Shown one piece after another: positions 42,601 to 47,892 of a stretch of DNA of 64,000 nucleotides (its first letter is position 1; the number at the start of each line of letters is the position of its first letter). The notes beneath the pieces are model-generated. The model saw nothing but the letters and a program-made list of their open reading frames with translations. It was not told the DNA's origin and searched no databases. Source of the stretch: Macrosoma leucophasiata (Eukaryota; Arthropoda; Insecta; Lepidoptera; Hedylidae); the NCBI GenBank assembly GCA_036365455.1, contig JAWQUS010000008.1, forward strand, positions 18,521,501 through 18,585,500, read 5' to 3'. The position numbers and the translations under genes are program-made.

Positions 42601-45600
42601 AGATCATCTTACTCTTTATTTTGGGAAAGCAAATAATATAAATGTATTTTTCATTTCTAAACTAGTAAAAATGTTATTCCGGCGCTGGGCCTGTCATTAT
42701 AGAAAAGAAGAGGCCTAAGTTTCTTGTGTTGGACAATGTGGTTGTTGTTGTGTGGTGTTGGATAATTAAGAAATATCAAAAAATGCTTGTATTTTTCATA
42801 TAACAAGAACGCCAGTCGTTGTACACAATTTAGTGCTTTCGTCATTCAGATTCATTCGTTTTAATCGGAAAATGCATTACAGACATGCTCTAGGGCATAC
42901 TAGACAAAACTTCTGTACGAGTACAATGCCTGAGATCTTAAGCATTAAGCGACCTACGAGTAAATTAAGACTATCAGAACCGATTCGGGCAAGTGGACAT
43001 CGCTTTACAAGCAACACTAGTGTATAATGCGAGTGGTGCCAGCCATACGAGTTTGGATTCCCGCGAGATGTATTAGGTGGCATTAGGACAAGCAAGGTCG
43101 GCGTTTGGGGCAAGGGTGTAATCCGACGGGCCAGTTCCGCCTTTGTTTGCGCCATCGCTCACCGGCGACCTTGCCGCCTTAGCACACTGATCGTGCACTC
43201 GCAATAATATAATTCGTCACGCCGCCGTCGCCGCGCCGTCGTCACATCGCACGTTGCTGCTACGCATCTACCAAATGAAACATTTCCGACACATTTTTCT
43301 ACCAATTTATATATTATTGATTAGCGCTTAACGGACCCTTTCCATCGATGCCAAATAAATCATATTCGAGAGATTGACGTAGGTATTTAGTGTGTGAATG
43401 TTTCAACGTTGTTGCAGGTAGACTTGAGCTTTATGTGAATTCACACATAATGCAAACGTGAGTGGAATTGAGAGTGGGTATAAGTGTTGGTTGTGTAATG
43501 TACGCGAGAAGAACCGAAGTACAAAATTTGACATGATCGCCATATATGATTACCTACCATTATTACATGTATTATACACAAATATATTGTATAAGCTAGA
43601 AAACAAAGATACATGACACATACTTAATTGAAACACAGATTCATTAATCTAATGTGCGTTACATTAACATATTTACTTATCTAATTCTTTTTTAAGGCCT
43701 TAAACCACATCTAAAGTCCACAGGACGATTCCTTTTATAGTTTTTGCTTGGTCCGATTAGCGTCTTTATAAAAAGGAATATCCTTCGATTAACTCTTTAA
43801 TCATCTTTTTTATAAGATTCTATGGAAAGTTTCTGCGGTTCTGAAACTGAATACTGGCATAGTCGTTAATATTCCATAAAGCAGGGGCTTTAGCTGGGAT
43901 TATATTTCTCGTTTGTTCGAGAGAAAATCGTGCTGAAGGTATGATTTGTATTCTTAAACAATAGCAAAATAGAATGTATATTAAATTATGTGTACGTTCG
44001 GTATTTTATTTAATTTTCGTATTTAGAGCCGAAATATTTTTTTAACTATTTCATACAATTGCGTTTTAAAGGTAAGTCTACATATTTCTTATTGATATAA
44101 TTTGTTTTAACACGATAATATAGAAAAATATTGACTTTCTAATGTGATAACACAGGCACTTTAAGCAATTGTTAAATAAATTATATTTCACCATGTATCC
44201 TGTCCCATACCACATATGAAAATTAACATTGTTGTTTAAGTATAGTGATAGTGAATGGGTAAATATTTTTGTGACTAGACACGAAATACTTATTGACAGC
44301 GCGGAACTTACCTTAGCTGTAATGTAGAATAGGTTATTGAGCACCATCTCGGTGGCTTCCGCGGAGCCGAGCCCTTCGCGTCGCCCACTGCGCCCCGCTT
44401 CCGCCGCGTAGTACTGCACACCGTATTTCACGAGTAAGCGTATATATATAATTTTCGTTTGCCTATATTTTGTTACATTGTTGTATATACTATATCGATT
44501 CTTATAAGTATGTCAATAATCGTGGAGCCCAATCTTCCTGGAAGAAGAATTAGTGGAAATTGGTTGAATCTCCTCTCTCTTTGAATTTCTTAAAGCACTA
44601 TAAGACAGACTACCTTTAAGTCGACGCAATGAAGCTATATTATTTTCTTTATGTAAAAGTCAAACAAAGACAACAGATTTCTTTTTCGCGCACGCTTATT
44701 TAAGCATGTACTTCTATACATGGATAATGTATGCATTATGGGCAAAAATGAAAGACAATGTTCTCAGTATAACATCGTCATACTACCTCGACAGTCTTTG
44801 ATGTGAATACAAAAGCATCGGACCTTCAAATCCGAATAATCGATTGCAAACCTTGCAAATACTAGACGCGTGTTAAAGGAAATCATATTAAGCCTTTATC
44901 GGAAGCAAATATTGGAAAAAGAAACATGTTTGCAGTTAGGGCGCACCTACAGATCGGCAATTCGGTAAGTTCCGAATGGAGCGGCGCCCAAAAATAAATA
45001 TATTACAAAAAATTTGGTAACGAAGGATTGTATGTTAGTTTCTATCAGATTAAAGACAATTTTTCTATTCTATGAAAAATCTATTTAGTATTATTTTTTG
45101 GCTAAATTATCCCGGCGCGGGAGGTAGAGATATGTATATTAATGTGAAAAAGCAAATATCATCAGTCAATCTTATTATGTAGAAAAGCTACGAGTTATCT
45201 TTTATAAGATATTCTTAAGTTAATTTTATATCATAATATTTTGATGTGATGATTTGATGTGTACAAAATAGTGTAACTTGCCTGTATGTAAGAGAGTGGG
45301 TTCACAGGGGGCACATTAGGGTCCACCAGTTCAATGTTAACGAGCCACGGAAGCAGGTATTGGAGCAGAAGCTGTCGCACTTCGGTGCGCGCCGTCTGGA
45401 ACCGCGCCGTTATCTCTGCGGACAAATATCACGTGGAATTAATTTGTTACAAGCATACCTCACATGAAGCGTGCATGGCCCCGCGGCTGGAGTAGATAAT
45501 AAGTGATCTACTCGGTCAAGCGATACGGGTGCGGTCGGGTGTGTGATGGGTGACCGCTAGTGACAAATTAAAAATGCGCGTTGCCGTGCTGTTTGTTCAT

Positions 45601-46813
45601 CAGTATCTACGCAGACGAAGTCGTGGGCGCAGCTAGTACATTCATAATTTATAAAATCTATTTCTGTCGAAAGTATTAGTTACTAAAAAAGATATTAAAA
45701 AGCTCCGATGGCGGTACTAAGTTCGCCGGCTAGCTTCTAGCTAGGCTTCAGCTAGTATGTATCATAATAATATATGTTTTTGTAAAGTATTCCATTTATA
45801 TTATAAATGGAAGACGCTCACGAACGCATAAGGGATAACCAATCAACATTGAGCTGCTATACTGCGCTGAAGTGGGCTATATTATTTCAAATTAGTAAAA
45901 AATTAATTCCTAACTTGACTTTCATTACTTTTCGATCATAATGAAGGAACCAAGAAAATCCTTTAATGCTGCGTTTTGTTTAAAACATCATCATTTAAAA
46001 CAAGGTATAACATAGCTCTGTCTTAATTGCATATACTTTTGCATACGTATGTATGTATATACGTTGTCGCGATCCCTGCATCTTGTCACGTTCATTTAAA
46101 GTAATTTAAACGATTCACGCTACCACGCACTAGCGTTTTTTTATGTAATGTAAGTGGCAAACAAGCTTGGAATTCATATTGATGTTAAGTGATAACTGTA
46201 GCCTATAGACACTTACACAAAGACCAAGGTCAAAATGCAGATGCGTTACCACTCCTGAGGCCTATGGTGTCATGCCTCTGTGCCGGAAATAACAGGGCCG
46301 TACATTACCACCTGACCGGAACATGATAGTGCTGAACACTACCATTTAGCGGCAAGTATATTAGGTAATCAACTCAATCAATCAATCAATACTCGCATGT
46401 TTCAAACTTTTAAATTAATAATAATGCGTTACCGTACAGTTCATTTGGTTTTTGTTGACAAATTATTGTTCCAAGTACCATTTGAAGCGTAGTAAACTTG
46501 AACTCGTTCGAAATAATACAAATAGGCAACTCACACTAGGCAGGCGTGTACCATTTCGCAATTAAATGTGTTTTGTATATAAAAAAAAAACATCGGGGAG
46601 TTTACTTAGTTGAATAAGAATACCGAAAAGCGCAGTACAGCTCAACGTTGATTAGGCGCCGTGGAAAAGTTAGTAAATTTAGAAACTTACCGGAAAACAT
46701 AGGCATAGTAAGCTCCGGGTGGAGCTGTGAGAGTTGCCGCGACAGGTAGAGCTGCGAGCGGCAGTATGTGGTGCATAGGAGGACATCCAGCGTGCCGCGT
46801 CCCTTTTCCGACC
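3596..46813 (-). CDS. fry: furry (fry), C-terminal half, 32 exons, 5' end outside window
   Basis: This is the 3' part of furry, a giant HEAT/Armadillo-like scaffold that, in the known family, activates NDR/Tricornered kinases with Mob proteins and controls cell shape, bristle and hair outgrowth and dendrite tiling. I joined 32 exons by hand. Every junction keeps phase, and the model gives 1602 residues plus TGA. Recognisable family blocks in order are [187 protein letters not shown] and [10 protein letters not shown]. Vertebrate FRY is about 3000 residues, so roughly the first 1400 or more are missing on the 5' side. Two introns use GC donors. A class A receptor gene lies antisense in the intron upstream of the first exon seen. 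Family identity is secure; individual exon ends are predictions. Confidence 0.95.
3867..3997 (-). CDS. fry: fry exon w31
   Basis: One base completes Arg, then 43 codons, with one base left over: [20 protein letters not shown], then [20 protein letters not shown]. It matches DDPVQTLLHIYFHH near the furry C-terminus. The acceptor is gtttgtttag and the donor gttatt. The last intron is only 161 bp. Confidence 0.91.
4530..4802 (+). pseudogene. decayed short reading frame with one internal stop
   Basis: ATG to TGA, 90 codons, with a single in-frame TGA at codon 43. The first half begins [19 protein letters not shown] and the second half contains [19 protein letters not shown]. Base use is less AT-rich than the surrounding intron. 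I do not recognise a family. It could be a transposon or retrocopy remnant, or chance. It lies antisense in the fry intron between w30 and w31. Confidence 0.35.
5397..5545 (-). CDS. fry: fry exon w30
   Basis: Forty-nine codons plus two bases: [20 protein letters not shown], then an Asp/Pro/His-rich stretch ending [10 protein letters not shown]-rich. The acceptor is actatgtcag and the donor gtatgt. The next intron (3998-5396) holds a decayed plus-strand reading frame at 4530-4802. Confidence 0.88.
5610..5965. repeat. decayed dispersed repeat (copy also near 26010-26235, inverted)
   Basis: Shares blocks such as gtagaagcactccatact, 'tttgtacaaatct' and 'ttaaaaatatttta' with 26010-26235 on the other strand. 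The start 'actagatgtcccgacgaactt' is a typical lepidopteran retroelement 3' end. Confidence 0.5.
6150..6281 (-). CDS. fry: fry exon w29
   Basis: Forty-four codons, phase 0 at both ends: [20 protein letters not shown], then [20 protein letters not shown]. It matches LCSRLYKLHFQLLLL of furry. The acceptor is ctacattacag and the donor gtgtgt. The next intron (5546-6149) carries a decayed dispersed repeat. Confidence 0.93.
7001..7231 (-). CDS. fry: fry exon w28
   Basis: Seventy-seven codons, phase 0 at both ends. It includes [20 protein letters not shown] and [20 protein letters not shown] and ends EHALE. Strongly GC-rich. The acceptor is gtttacacag and the donor gtgagt. The next intron (6282-7000) shows nothing I can name. 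Confidence 0.92.
7278..7545 (+). repeat. SINE-B, tRNA-related copy
   Basis: Contains a B-box-like ggttccattcccgg, then gggggttatcagagataat and, near the end, taccccttcgggaatta. The same order is found at 9989-10300 and, inverted, at 49194-49506. Confidence 0.75.
7590..7720 (-). repeat. SINE-C, tRNA-like head with intact acceptor pairing
   Basis: Read on the minus strand, 7718-7647 folds as a 72-base tRNA-like unit: ACTTCGG pairs with CCGAAGT, a D-arm GCTT/AAGC follows, and the T-arm GCAGG TTCGATT CCTGC is perfect. The anticodon arm has a mismatch and lacks U33, so it is not a working tRNA. The adjoining body is shared with 38040-38155. Confidence 0.65.
7723..7796. repeat. perfect 25-bp inverted repeat
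   Basis: Arms 7723-7747 and 7772-7796 are exact inverted copies (caccgatacgtcaaattttt...) around a 24-base spacer. It directly adjoins the SINE-C head. Confidence 0.85.
8065..8231 (-). CDS. fry: fry exon w27
   Basis: Two bases complete Gly, then 55 codons: [20 protein letters not shown], then [20 protein letters not shown] and [14 protein letters not shown]-rich. The acceptor cctttgaag is weak but keeps the frame with w26; the donor is gtatag. The next intron (7232-8064) holds SINE-B, SINE-C and a hairpin. Confidence 0.88.
8573..8630. repeat. perfect 23-bp inverted repeat
   Basis: Arms 8573-8595 and 8608-8630 (tcgtggctataatacgataa...) are exact inverted copies with a 12-base spacer. Confidence 0.85.
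8869..9017 (-). pseudogene. decayed tandem copy of fry exon w26
   Basis: Aligns end to end with exon 9054-9207 on the same strand, for example at gaggactc, gaggagga, tctggt, gcgcattc and gtggagatcct. The copy is about 5 bases shorter. Its acceptor position reads ATG instead of CAG, and in the parent frame TGG has become TAG at codon 13, so it cannot add coding sequence. The donor site (ATG followed by gtatga) survives. A clear duplicated and inactivated exon. Confidence 0.85.
9054..9207 (-). CDS. fry: fry exon w26
   Basis: Fifty-one codons plus one base. It starts [17 protein letters not shown] and ends [12 protein letters not shown]. Acidic, probably disordered. The acceptor is tttttcag and the donor gtacgg. 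A degenerate copy of the whole exon lies immediately downstream at 8869-9017. The next intron is 8232-9053. Confidence 0.9.
9284..9429. mobile_element. MITE-D copy
   Basis: Ends cccccttattcataaacgta and tacgtttatgaataaggggg are inverted repeats. The interior (gcaacactttagc-like, caatgcaactgacaaa) is shared with 36729-36881 and 47747-47892 and, in part, 16473-16543. TTA-like bases flank it. Confidence 0.8.
9739..9882 (-). CDS. fry: fry exon w25
   Basis: Forty-eight codons, phase 0 at both ends. It starts [18 protein letters not shown], the conserved [12 protein letters not shown] block, then a Pro/Arg-rich stretch. Very GC-rich compared with its introns. The acceptor is gttgtttag and the donor gtcagt. 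The next intron (9208-9738) holds a MITE-D copy. Confidence 0.93.
9989..10300 (+). repeat. SINE-B, best copy with A and B boxes
   Basis: The tRNA-like head has an A-box TAGCCTAGTGG (9999-10009) and a perfect B-box GGTTCGATTCC (10044-10054). The body continues gggggctatcagagatagcg to ccccttcggaacctaccgg. The middle carries an unusual hairpin at 10132-10174 that sister copies lack. Confidence 0.8.
10132..10174. repeat. 19-bp perfect hairpin inside SINE-B
   Basis: Arms gtttaccaaactccaaggt (10132-10150) and accttggagtttggtaaac (10156-10174) with a 5-base spacer. Only the right arm corresponds to the sequence in the other SINE-B copies. Confidence 0.85.
10610..10660. repeat. 23-bp perfect palindrome, 5-base spacer
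   Basis: Arms 10610-10632 and 10638-10660 are exact inverted copies around gatcg. It lies 25 bp from fry exon w24 on its donor side. Confidence 0.9.
10686..10859 (-). CDS. fry: fry exon w24
   Basis: Fifty-eight codons, phase 0 at both ends. It begins [19 protein letters not shown] and ends [18 protein letters not shown], the FRDFDFLD block of furry. The acceptor is gttgacag and the donor gtaaat. The next intron (9883-10685) holds a SINE-B copy and a near-perfect palindrome. Confidence 0.94.
11234..11307. repeat. 34-bp hairpin, two mismatches, 6-base spacer
   Basis: Arms 11234-11267 and 11274-11307 match in 32 of 34 positions (ggttaggattccactgcaga... against its inverted copy). Confidence 0.85.
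12415..12725. repeat. retroelement 3' part (repeat G)
   Basis: Contains tgcttcggagggcacgttaa and ends gcccagcagtgggacgtata, phrases typical of dispersed lepidopteran non-LTR element or SINE 3' regions. Part of it recurs at 45470-45585 (ggtcgggtgtgtgatgggt). No intact reading frame. Confidence 0.65.
14259..14333 (-). CDS. fry: fry exon w23
   Basis: Twenty-five codons, phase 0 at both ends: [20 protein letters not shown], then PKSPS. It matches LVNVLSLCGQEVGL of the family. The acceptor is ctgttaacag and the donor gtaaga. The next intron (10860-14258) holds a long hairpin at 11234-11307 and a retroelement 3' end at 12415-12725. Confidence 0.93.
14725..14772. repeat. 17-bp perfect inverted repeat
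   Basis: Arms tgtccatacattgtact (14725-14741) and its inverted copy (14756-14772), spacer 14 bases, in the intron between w22 and w23. Confidence 0.8.
15225..15385 (-). CDS. fry: fry exon w22 (GC donor)
   Basis: Two bases complete Gly, then 53 codons. A Ser/Ala-rich linker ends [19 protein letters not shown], matching GWKRP of furry. The exon ends CAG followed by gcactg. There is no GT donor before the stop at about 15193, and the one upstream GT breaks frame. A GC-AG intron fits the phase of the next exon. Confidence 0.9.
15786..15975. mobile_element. MITE-E copy, one end eroded
   Basis: Shares cactgcatacgtaagcactg, 'atcaaaatggttgacagacgtc' and 'gcgatgtgtaatatttattg' with the fuller copies at 31488-31714 and 59209-59457. 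Confidence 0.7.
16473..16543. repeat. MITE-D, right-end fragment
   Basis: Carries 'aaacaaaggagaggttagcaac' and tacgtttatgaataaggggg; the left terminal repeat is absent. Confidence 0.65.
16582..16726 (-). CDS. fry: fry exon w21
   Basis: Forty-eight codons plus one base. It encodes [20 protein letters not shown], a hallmark furry block, then a Ser/Thr-rich linker. The acceptor is caattgtag and the donor gtattt. The next intron (15386-16581) holds a MITE-E copy and a partial MITE-D copy. Confidence 0.94.
17186..17320 (-). CDS. fry: fry exon w20
   Basis: Forty-five codons, phase 0 at both ends: [20 protein letters not shown], then [20 protein letters not shown]. It matches the EALNILKLVV block of furry. 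The acceptor is actgtacag and the donor gtgaga. The next intron (16727-17185) has a small hairpin at 16918-16955. Confidence 0.93.
17597..17655. repeat. short dispersed repeat (also about 8691-8752)
   Basis: atcttcacgcagtctcttac and 'gtgtggagcgccagatatccc' recur at 8691-8752 with small changes. Identity unknown; probably a retroelement fragment. Confidence 0.5.
17809..17937 (-). CDS. fry: fry exon w19
   Basis: Forty-three codons, phase 0 at both ends: [20 protein letters not shown], then [13 protein letters not shown]. The acceptor is ctgttgtag and the donor gtgagt. The next intron (17321-17808) holds a repeat fragment at about 17597-17655. Confidence 0.93.
18378..18557 (-). CDS. fry: fry exon w18
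   Basis: Sixty codons, phase 0 at both ends. It includes [20 protein letters not shown], then [20 protein letters not shown] and ends EVLEK. Clearly furry C-terminal region. The acceptor is atgtcacag and the donor gtaaga. The next intron (17938-18377) shows nothing recognised. Confidence 0.94.
19087..19284 (-). CDS. fry: fry exon w17
   Basis: Sixty-six codons, phase 0 at both ends. It includes [20 protein letters not shown] and [20 protein letters not shown] and ends HIAQ. HEAT-like hydrophobic helices. The acceptor is gttcttcag and the donor gtgagt. The next intron (18558-19086) shows nothing recognised. Confidence 0.94.
19536..19748 (-). CDS. fry: fry exon w16
   Basis: Seventy-one codons, phase 0 at both ends. 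It encodes [20 protein letters not shown], then [20 protein letters not shown], the start of the conserved C-terminal furry region. The acceptor is ataaaaccag and the donor gtaaac. Confidence 0.95.
21631..21697. repeat. AT-rich dinucleotide microsatellite
   Basis: Mostly (AT)n with interspersed ac units, in the largest fry intron. Confidence 0.85.
22068..22214. repeat. small TIR element (MITE-K)
   Basis: Ends acgtgacaacgtctt and aagacgttgtcacgt are 15-bp inverted repeats around a GC-richer 117-base core. Flanking TSDs are not obvious. Confidence 0.5.
23409..23515 (-). CDS. fry: fry exon w15
   Basis: Two bases complete Glu, then 35 codons: a linker followed by [16 protein letters not shown], matching RSRSAQSLK of furry. 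The acceptor is ctttcgcag and the donor gtcagt. The next intron (19749-23408) is the largest in the gene here. It holds an AT microsatellite, a small TIR element and decayed retroelement ends. Confidence 0.92.
24470..24728 (-). CDS. fry: fry exon w14
   Basis: The longest fry exon here: 86 codons plus one base. It starts [20 protein letters not shown] and includes [20 protein letters not shown], then a linker ending [11 protein letters not shown]. The acceptor is tttgtctag and the donor gtacgt. The next intron (23516-24469) shows nothing recognised. Confidence 0.94.
25178..25344 (-). CDS. fry: fry exon w13
   Basis: Two bases complete Val, then 55 codons ending in phase 0. It encodes [20 protein letters not shown], then [20 protein letters not shown] and AGRSLQ, one of the most conserved furry blocks. 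The acceptor is ttttacgcag and the donor gtttgt. The next intron (24729-25177) shows nothing recognised. Confidence 0.94.
26233..26420 (+). repeat. retroelement 3' end
   Basis: Starts actagctgttgcccgcggct and ends in 'gacagactgacagacagag' followed by 'tttatagtataagc'. This is a very common lepidopteran dispersed repeat, inferred to be a non-LTR element 3' end. Related pieces are at 9430, 21384, 23060, 32105-32312, 38910-39095, 58722 and 60478. Confidence 0.6.
26700..26900 (+). repeat. retroelement 3' end with GACA repeats
   Basis: 'tttcattgtaatcggaccagtag' followed by four (gaca) units at about 26842-26860. A similar piece lies near 46905-47045. Confidence 0.5.
27272..27460 (-). CDS. fry: fry exon w12
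   Basis: Two bases complete Gly, then 62 codons, with one base left over. An acidic linker ([15 protein letters not shown]) leads into conserved [20 protein letters not shown] and ITAK. The acceptor tgtttgaag and donor gttttt are weak, but phase and homology fix both. The next intron (25345-27271) carries retroelement 3' ends. Confidence 0.9.
29697..29850 (+). repeat. SINE-A, 3' part
   Basis: Shares ttcggcacagaggcatgaca, gctgcagtcatcacgtaaca and the A-rich end with the full copy at 35726. Confidence 0.7.
30686..30781 (-). CDS. fry: fry exon w11
   Basis: Two bases complete Glu, then 31 codons, with one base left over: [20 protein letters not shown], then [12 protein letters not shown] linker, likely disordered. 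The acceptor is gttgttacag and the donor gtaata. The next intron (27461-30685) holds a partial SINE-A copy and a short direct repeat. Confidence 0.85.
31488..31714. mobile_element. MITE-E, full copy
   Basis: Ends aatattgcacatcgagc and gctcgatgtgcaatatt are exact inverted repeats. The interior also folds: tagagcgttatctct pairs with cgataacgctcta. Size 227 bp, ending 30 bp from fry exon w10. Confidence 0.8.
31745..31923 (-). CDS. fry: fry exon w10
   Basis: One base completes Arg, then 59 codons, with one base left over. It encodes [20 protein letters not shown], conserved in furry, then a Pro/Ala run ([15 protein letters not shown]). The acceptor is ctctacag and the donor gtaact. The next intron (30782-31744) is partly filled by a MITE-E copy ending about 30 bp from this exon. 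Confidence 0.91.
32334..32450 (-). CDS. fry: fry exon w9
   Basis: One base completes Arg, then 38 codons, with two bases left over. It encodes [20 protein letters not shown], then [18 protein letters not shown], a well conserved furry segment. The acceptor is acttcgacag and the donor gtttga. The next intron (31924-32333) carries a retroelement 3' end at about 32105-32312. Confidence 0.92.
32680..32893. mobile_element. MITE-E copy, inverted relative to 31488
   Basis: Contains 'tctgtggagcgttatctcttt', 'cgtttgtcgaccattttga' and 'gcgatgagcaatatttcttg'. About 1 kb from the copy at 31488. Confidence 0.7.
33284..33456 (-). CDS. fry: fry exon w8
   Basis: Fifty-seven codons plus two bases. A Pro-rich start ([15 protein letters not shown]) leads into the furry block [20 protein letters not shown]. 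It ends with the first two bases of the Arg in FHR. The donor is gtagaa. The next intron (32451-33283) holds a MITE-E copy. Confidence 0.91.
33715..33784. repeat. imperfect 33-bp hairpin
   Basis: 'tttttcacctatgg' faces ccataggtgaaaaaa across 5 bases, and 'atgatatgcc' faces 'gggcatatgat'. Several mismatches in between. Confidence 0.65.
34875..34992 (-). CDS. fry: fry exon w7
   Basis: One base completes a Cys codon, then 39 codons of low-conservation linker ([17 protein letters not shown], then [17 protein letters not shown]). Acidic and Pro-rich, probably disordered. The acceptor is gtattacag and the donor gtatgt. The next intron (33457-34874) holds an imperfect hairpin near 33715 and nothing else recognised. 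Confidence 0.86.
35165..35550. mobile_element. TIR element, about 385 bp (MITE-J)
   Basis: The left end 'actttcagtcggtatacc' and the right end 'ggataccgagtttaaagt' are imperfect inverted repeats. Both subterminal parts carry aagcggaga-type blocks. The core is very GC-rich (35290-35370) and yields long random frames. Confidence 0.55.
35726..35990 (+). repeat. SINE-A, fullest copy
   Basis: Runs from gcgggcgtaggcaccaccgc through atggtagtgttcagcactat and ggctgcagtcatcacttaac to catta-cat-A9. The poly(A) end and size fit a SINE. I see no clear tRNA boxes. Confidence 0.75.
36014..36080. repeat. 31-bp perfect hairpin, 5-base spacer
   Basis: Arms 36014-36044 and 36050-36080 are exact inverted copies around ggtag. 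The right arm continues into a repeat (gaccgccattttt-cggttgattgactac) whose normal form, without the inverted copy, is seen at 15066-15100. Confidence 0.9.
36729..36881. mobile_element. MITE-D copy (inverted relative to 9284)
   Basis: Left acccccttattcattaaag, interior 'ctttgtcagttgcattgtcaaa', right 'tacgtttatgaataaggga'. Confidence 0.75.
37131..37176. repeat. 21-bp perfect hairpin, 4-base spacer
   Basis: Arms 37131-37151 and 37156-37176 are exact inverted copies around gagg. Confidence 0.9.
37268..37396. repeat. dispersed repeat, partner at 58806-58930
   Basis: Both contain 'aggcgatggt', 'atcgtactta', actcatccctacaaaaa, 'actcgaagggttca' and tagctcttggaccat in the same order. Identity unknown. 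Confidence 0.65.
37577..37882. repeat. tandem repeat, two and a half units
   Basis: Unit 1 begins near 37583 and unit 2 near 37731 with tcaaaatactgtaggtacta; each runs through acacggtgttactga and 'attcgttacattgg'. A third partial unit covers about 37831-37882 and stops 21 bp from fry exon w6. Confidence 0.85.
37904..37995 (-). CDS. fry: fry exon w6
   Basis: Thirty codons plus two bases. It encodes a linker, [15 protein letters not shown], then [15 protein letters not shown]. The [10 protein letters not shown] block fits the furry family. The acceptor is gttaaacag and the donor gtaagc. A tandem repeat stops about 20 bp from the donor side. The next intron (34993-37903) is repeat-rich. Confidence 0.88.
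38040..38155 (-). repeat. SINE-C, truncated copy
   Basis: aatttgacttcaggcaggca and 'tcgaacctgcgacctcagga' match the tRNA-like head at 7647-7680, and the adjoining A-rich body also matches. Confidence 0.65.
39137..39328 (-). CDS. fry: fry exon w5
   Basis: Sixty-four codons, phase 0 at both ends. It starts [20 protein letters not shown] and includes MTELQTVE, then a less conserved tail ending GTCSQ. The acceptor is aatgatag and the donor gtaatt. The next intron (37996-39136) holds a tRNA-like SINE piece and a retroelement 3' end. Confidence 0.93.
39822..40680. mobile_element. foldback element with internally repeated inverted ends
   Basis: The left arm (39822-39945) starts gttttgacgcagaacgtcac and repeats a 'gtcattttcgcaaaa' motif several times. 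The right arm (40590-40675) is the inverted form, ending 'gtgacgttctgtgtcaaaac'. About 650 bp lie between. No transposase frame seen. Confidence 0.7.
40840..41052. repeat. poly(A)-ended repeat, GC-rich
   Basis: gcgcatggccccgcggctgg recurs at about 45473. The copy ends 'agctttaataaaaaaaaa'. Probably a retroelement fragment related to repeat G. Confidence 0.5.
41617..41662. repeat. 16-bp hairpin
   Basis: 'aaaaaaggcgtagag' and 'ctctacgcctttttt' are inverted copies with a 16-base spacer. It resembles a bacterial terminator only by chance. Confidence 0.75.
42308..42442 (-). CDS. fry: fry exon w4
   Basis: Forty-five codons, phase 0 at both ends. It encodes [20 protein letters not shown], then [19 protein letters not shown] and ends ELLPY. 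The donor is gtaagt. The next intron (39329-42307) holds a foldback element, a poly(A)-ended repeat fragment and a hairpin, listed separately. Confidence 0.94.
44312..44413 (-). CDS. fry: fry exon w3
   Basis: Thirty-four codons, phase 0 at both ends. It begins [16 protein letters not shown] and ends [16 protein letters not shown], matching the furry central region. The acceptor is gtgtgcag and the donor gtaagt. The next intron (42443-44311) shows no repeat or gene that I can name. Confidence 0.93.
45282..45415 (-). CDS. fry: fry exon w2 (GC donor)
   Basis: Starts with two bases that complete a Glu codon, then 44 codons: [36 protein letters not shown], ending PLSYIQ. It ends in phase 0 at CAG followed by gcaagt, a GC-AG donor with otherwise ideal consensus; no GT donor keeps the frame. 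The next intron (44414-45281) shows nothing I recognise. Confidence 0.93.
45470..45585. repeat. repeat G fragment
   Basis: catggccccgcggctggagt followed by ggtcgggtgtgtgatgggt, shared with 40850 and 12445. Confidence 0.55.
46136..46367 (-). repeat. SINE-A copy, inverted
   Basis: T-run, then 'atgtaatgtaagtggcaaacaag', 'aaggtcaaaatgcagatgcg' and 'gctgaacactaccatttagcggc', the reverse of the copy at 35726. Confidence 0.75.
46691..46813 (-). CDS. fry: fry exon w1 (first fry exon in window)
   Basis: Two bases complete a codon begun upstream; 40 codons follow and one base is left over. It encodes [18 protein letters not shown] and ends [10 protein letters not shown], a strongly conserved furry block. 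The acceptor is tttttgtgcag and the donor gtaagt. The next intron (45416-46690) holds a SINE-A copy and a fragment of the repeat at 12415. Confidence 0.92.
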
Positions 46814-47543
46814 CTGCACAAAAAATATTATCGGATATTATATAAGCAAGCCTTAAGTTACTTACCATGATTTCAAATATTAATGCAAATTTAAGCTTTT
46901 TAGGGTTCCGTAGTAAACAACACCTTATAGTTTCACCATGTCCGTCTGTCTGTCTGTCTGTCCGTCCGCGGTTAAGCGCAAAAACTATTAGTACTAGAGA
47001 CTTGAAATTTGGCACAAATATGCATCTTTATTACGCCGACAAAGTGGTAGAATAAAAACATGTCATTTTTTTATTTACGGGTACCTCTCCTACATGTAAC
47101 GAGCAGATAACTTTTTATTTTATGTTTTTTATATAGTGTGGGATCGTTGGATAGGTCTTTTAAAAATGTTAGGGGTGTGCAAACATCATTTTTAGATTTA
47201 GTTAACGGTTCGTGACTTATTAAGCTTTAAAGTGCCAATTTTCGTTAGAGTTAAGTGTCTCCCCCCGTACCAACTAAACGGTTGTTGTAATAAATTCAAA
47301 CATTACGGCAATATCAGCTATACATTTATAATGAAATTAAAAGGGAAACTATCACACTTAAGTTGGCGTACTACCGCATTATAGTACGTATGAACTTGTA
47401 ATAAAATCTCTTTGGCTGTAGTATTTGTATCTGGCTGGTTTTGGTATCATTGAAAGTTAAAATTTTAAAGAATATAATTCCAAATTCAAATTAAGCAAAT
47501 GTGTGATTTTCATTTGTTTTTTTTTTTTAATTTAAAGACCTTA

Positions 47544-47720
47544 TCTTTTTTTTTTTTATGTAACCGAAGTGGCAAACAAGCATGCAGATCACATTGATGT
47601 TAAGTGATGACTGCAGCCTATAGACACCCACACAAAGACCAAGGTCAAAATGCAGATGCGTTACTACTCCTGAGGCCTAAGGTATTACGCCTCTGTGCCG
47701 GAAATTACAGGGAAATTACT
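47544..47720 (-). repeat. SINE-A, partial inverted copy
   Basis: T-run, then 'gtggcaaacaagcatgcag' to 'cctctgtgccggaaattac'; the 5' third of the family is missing. Confidence 0.7.
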
Positions 47721-47746
47721 TTTTCCCCAACCTATTATATACTTAC

Positions 47747-47892
47747 CCCCTTATTCATAAACGTGTTTTAAAGTGCTGCTAATCTCTCCTTTGTCTTTTT
47801 CTATCATTGCACATTTGACAATGCAACTGACAAAGACAAAGCATTCTATAGCTAATACGTATATAATGTACGTTTATCATGAAGGGGGTTAA
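47747..47892. mobile_element. MITE-D copy
   Basis: Left acccccttattcataaacgt, interior 'catttgacaatgcaactgacaa', right 'tacgtttatcatgaagggggtt'. Confidence 0.75.

Noticed and set aside
46602..47015. Long minus-strand frame around fry exon w1
   Set aside because: Only 46691-46813 is furry-like; the rest runs through a donor and into a retroelement 3' end.
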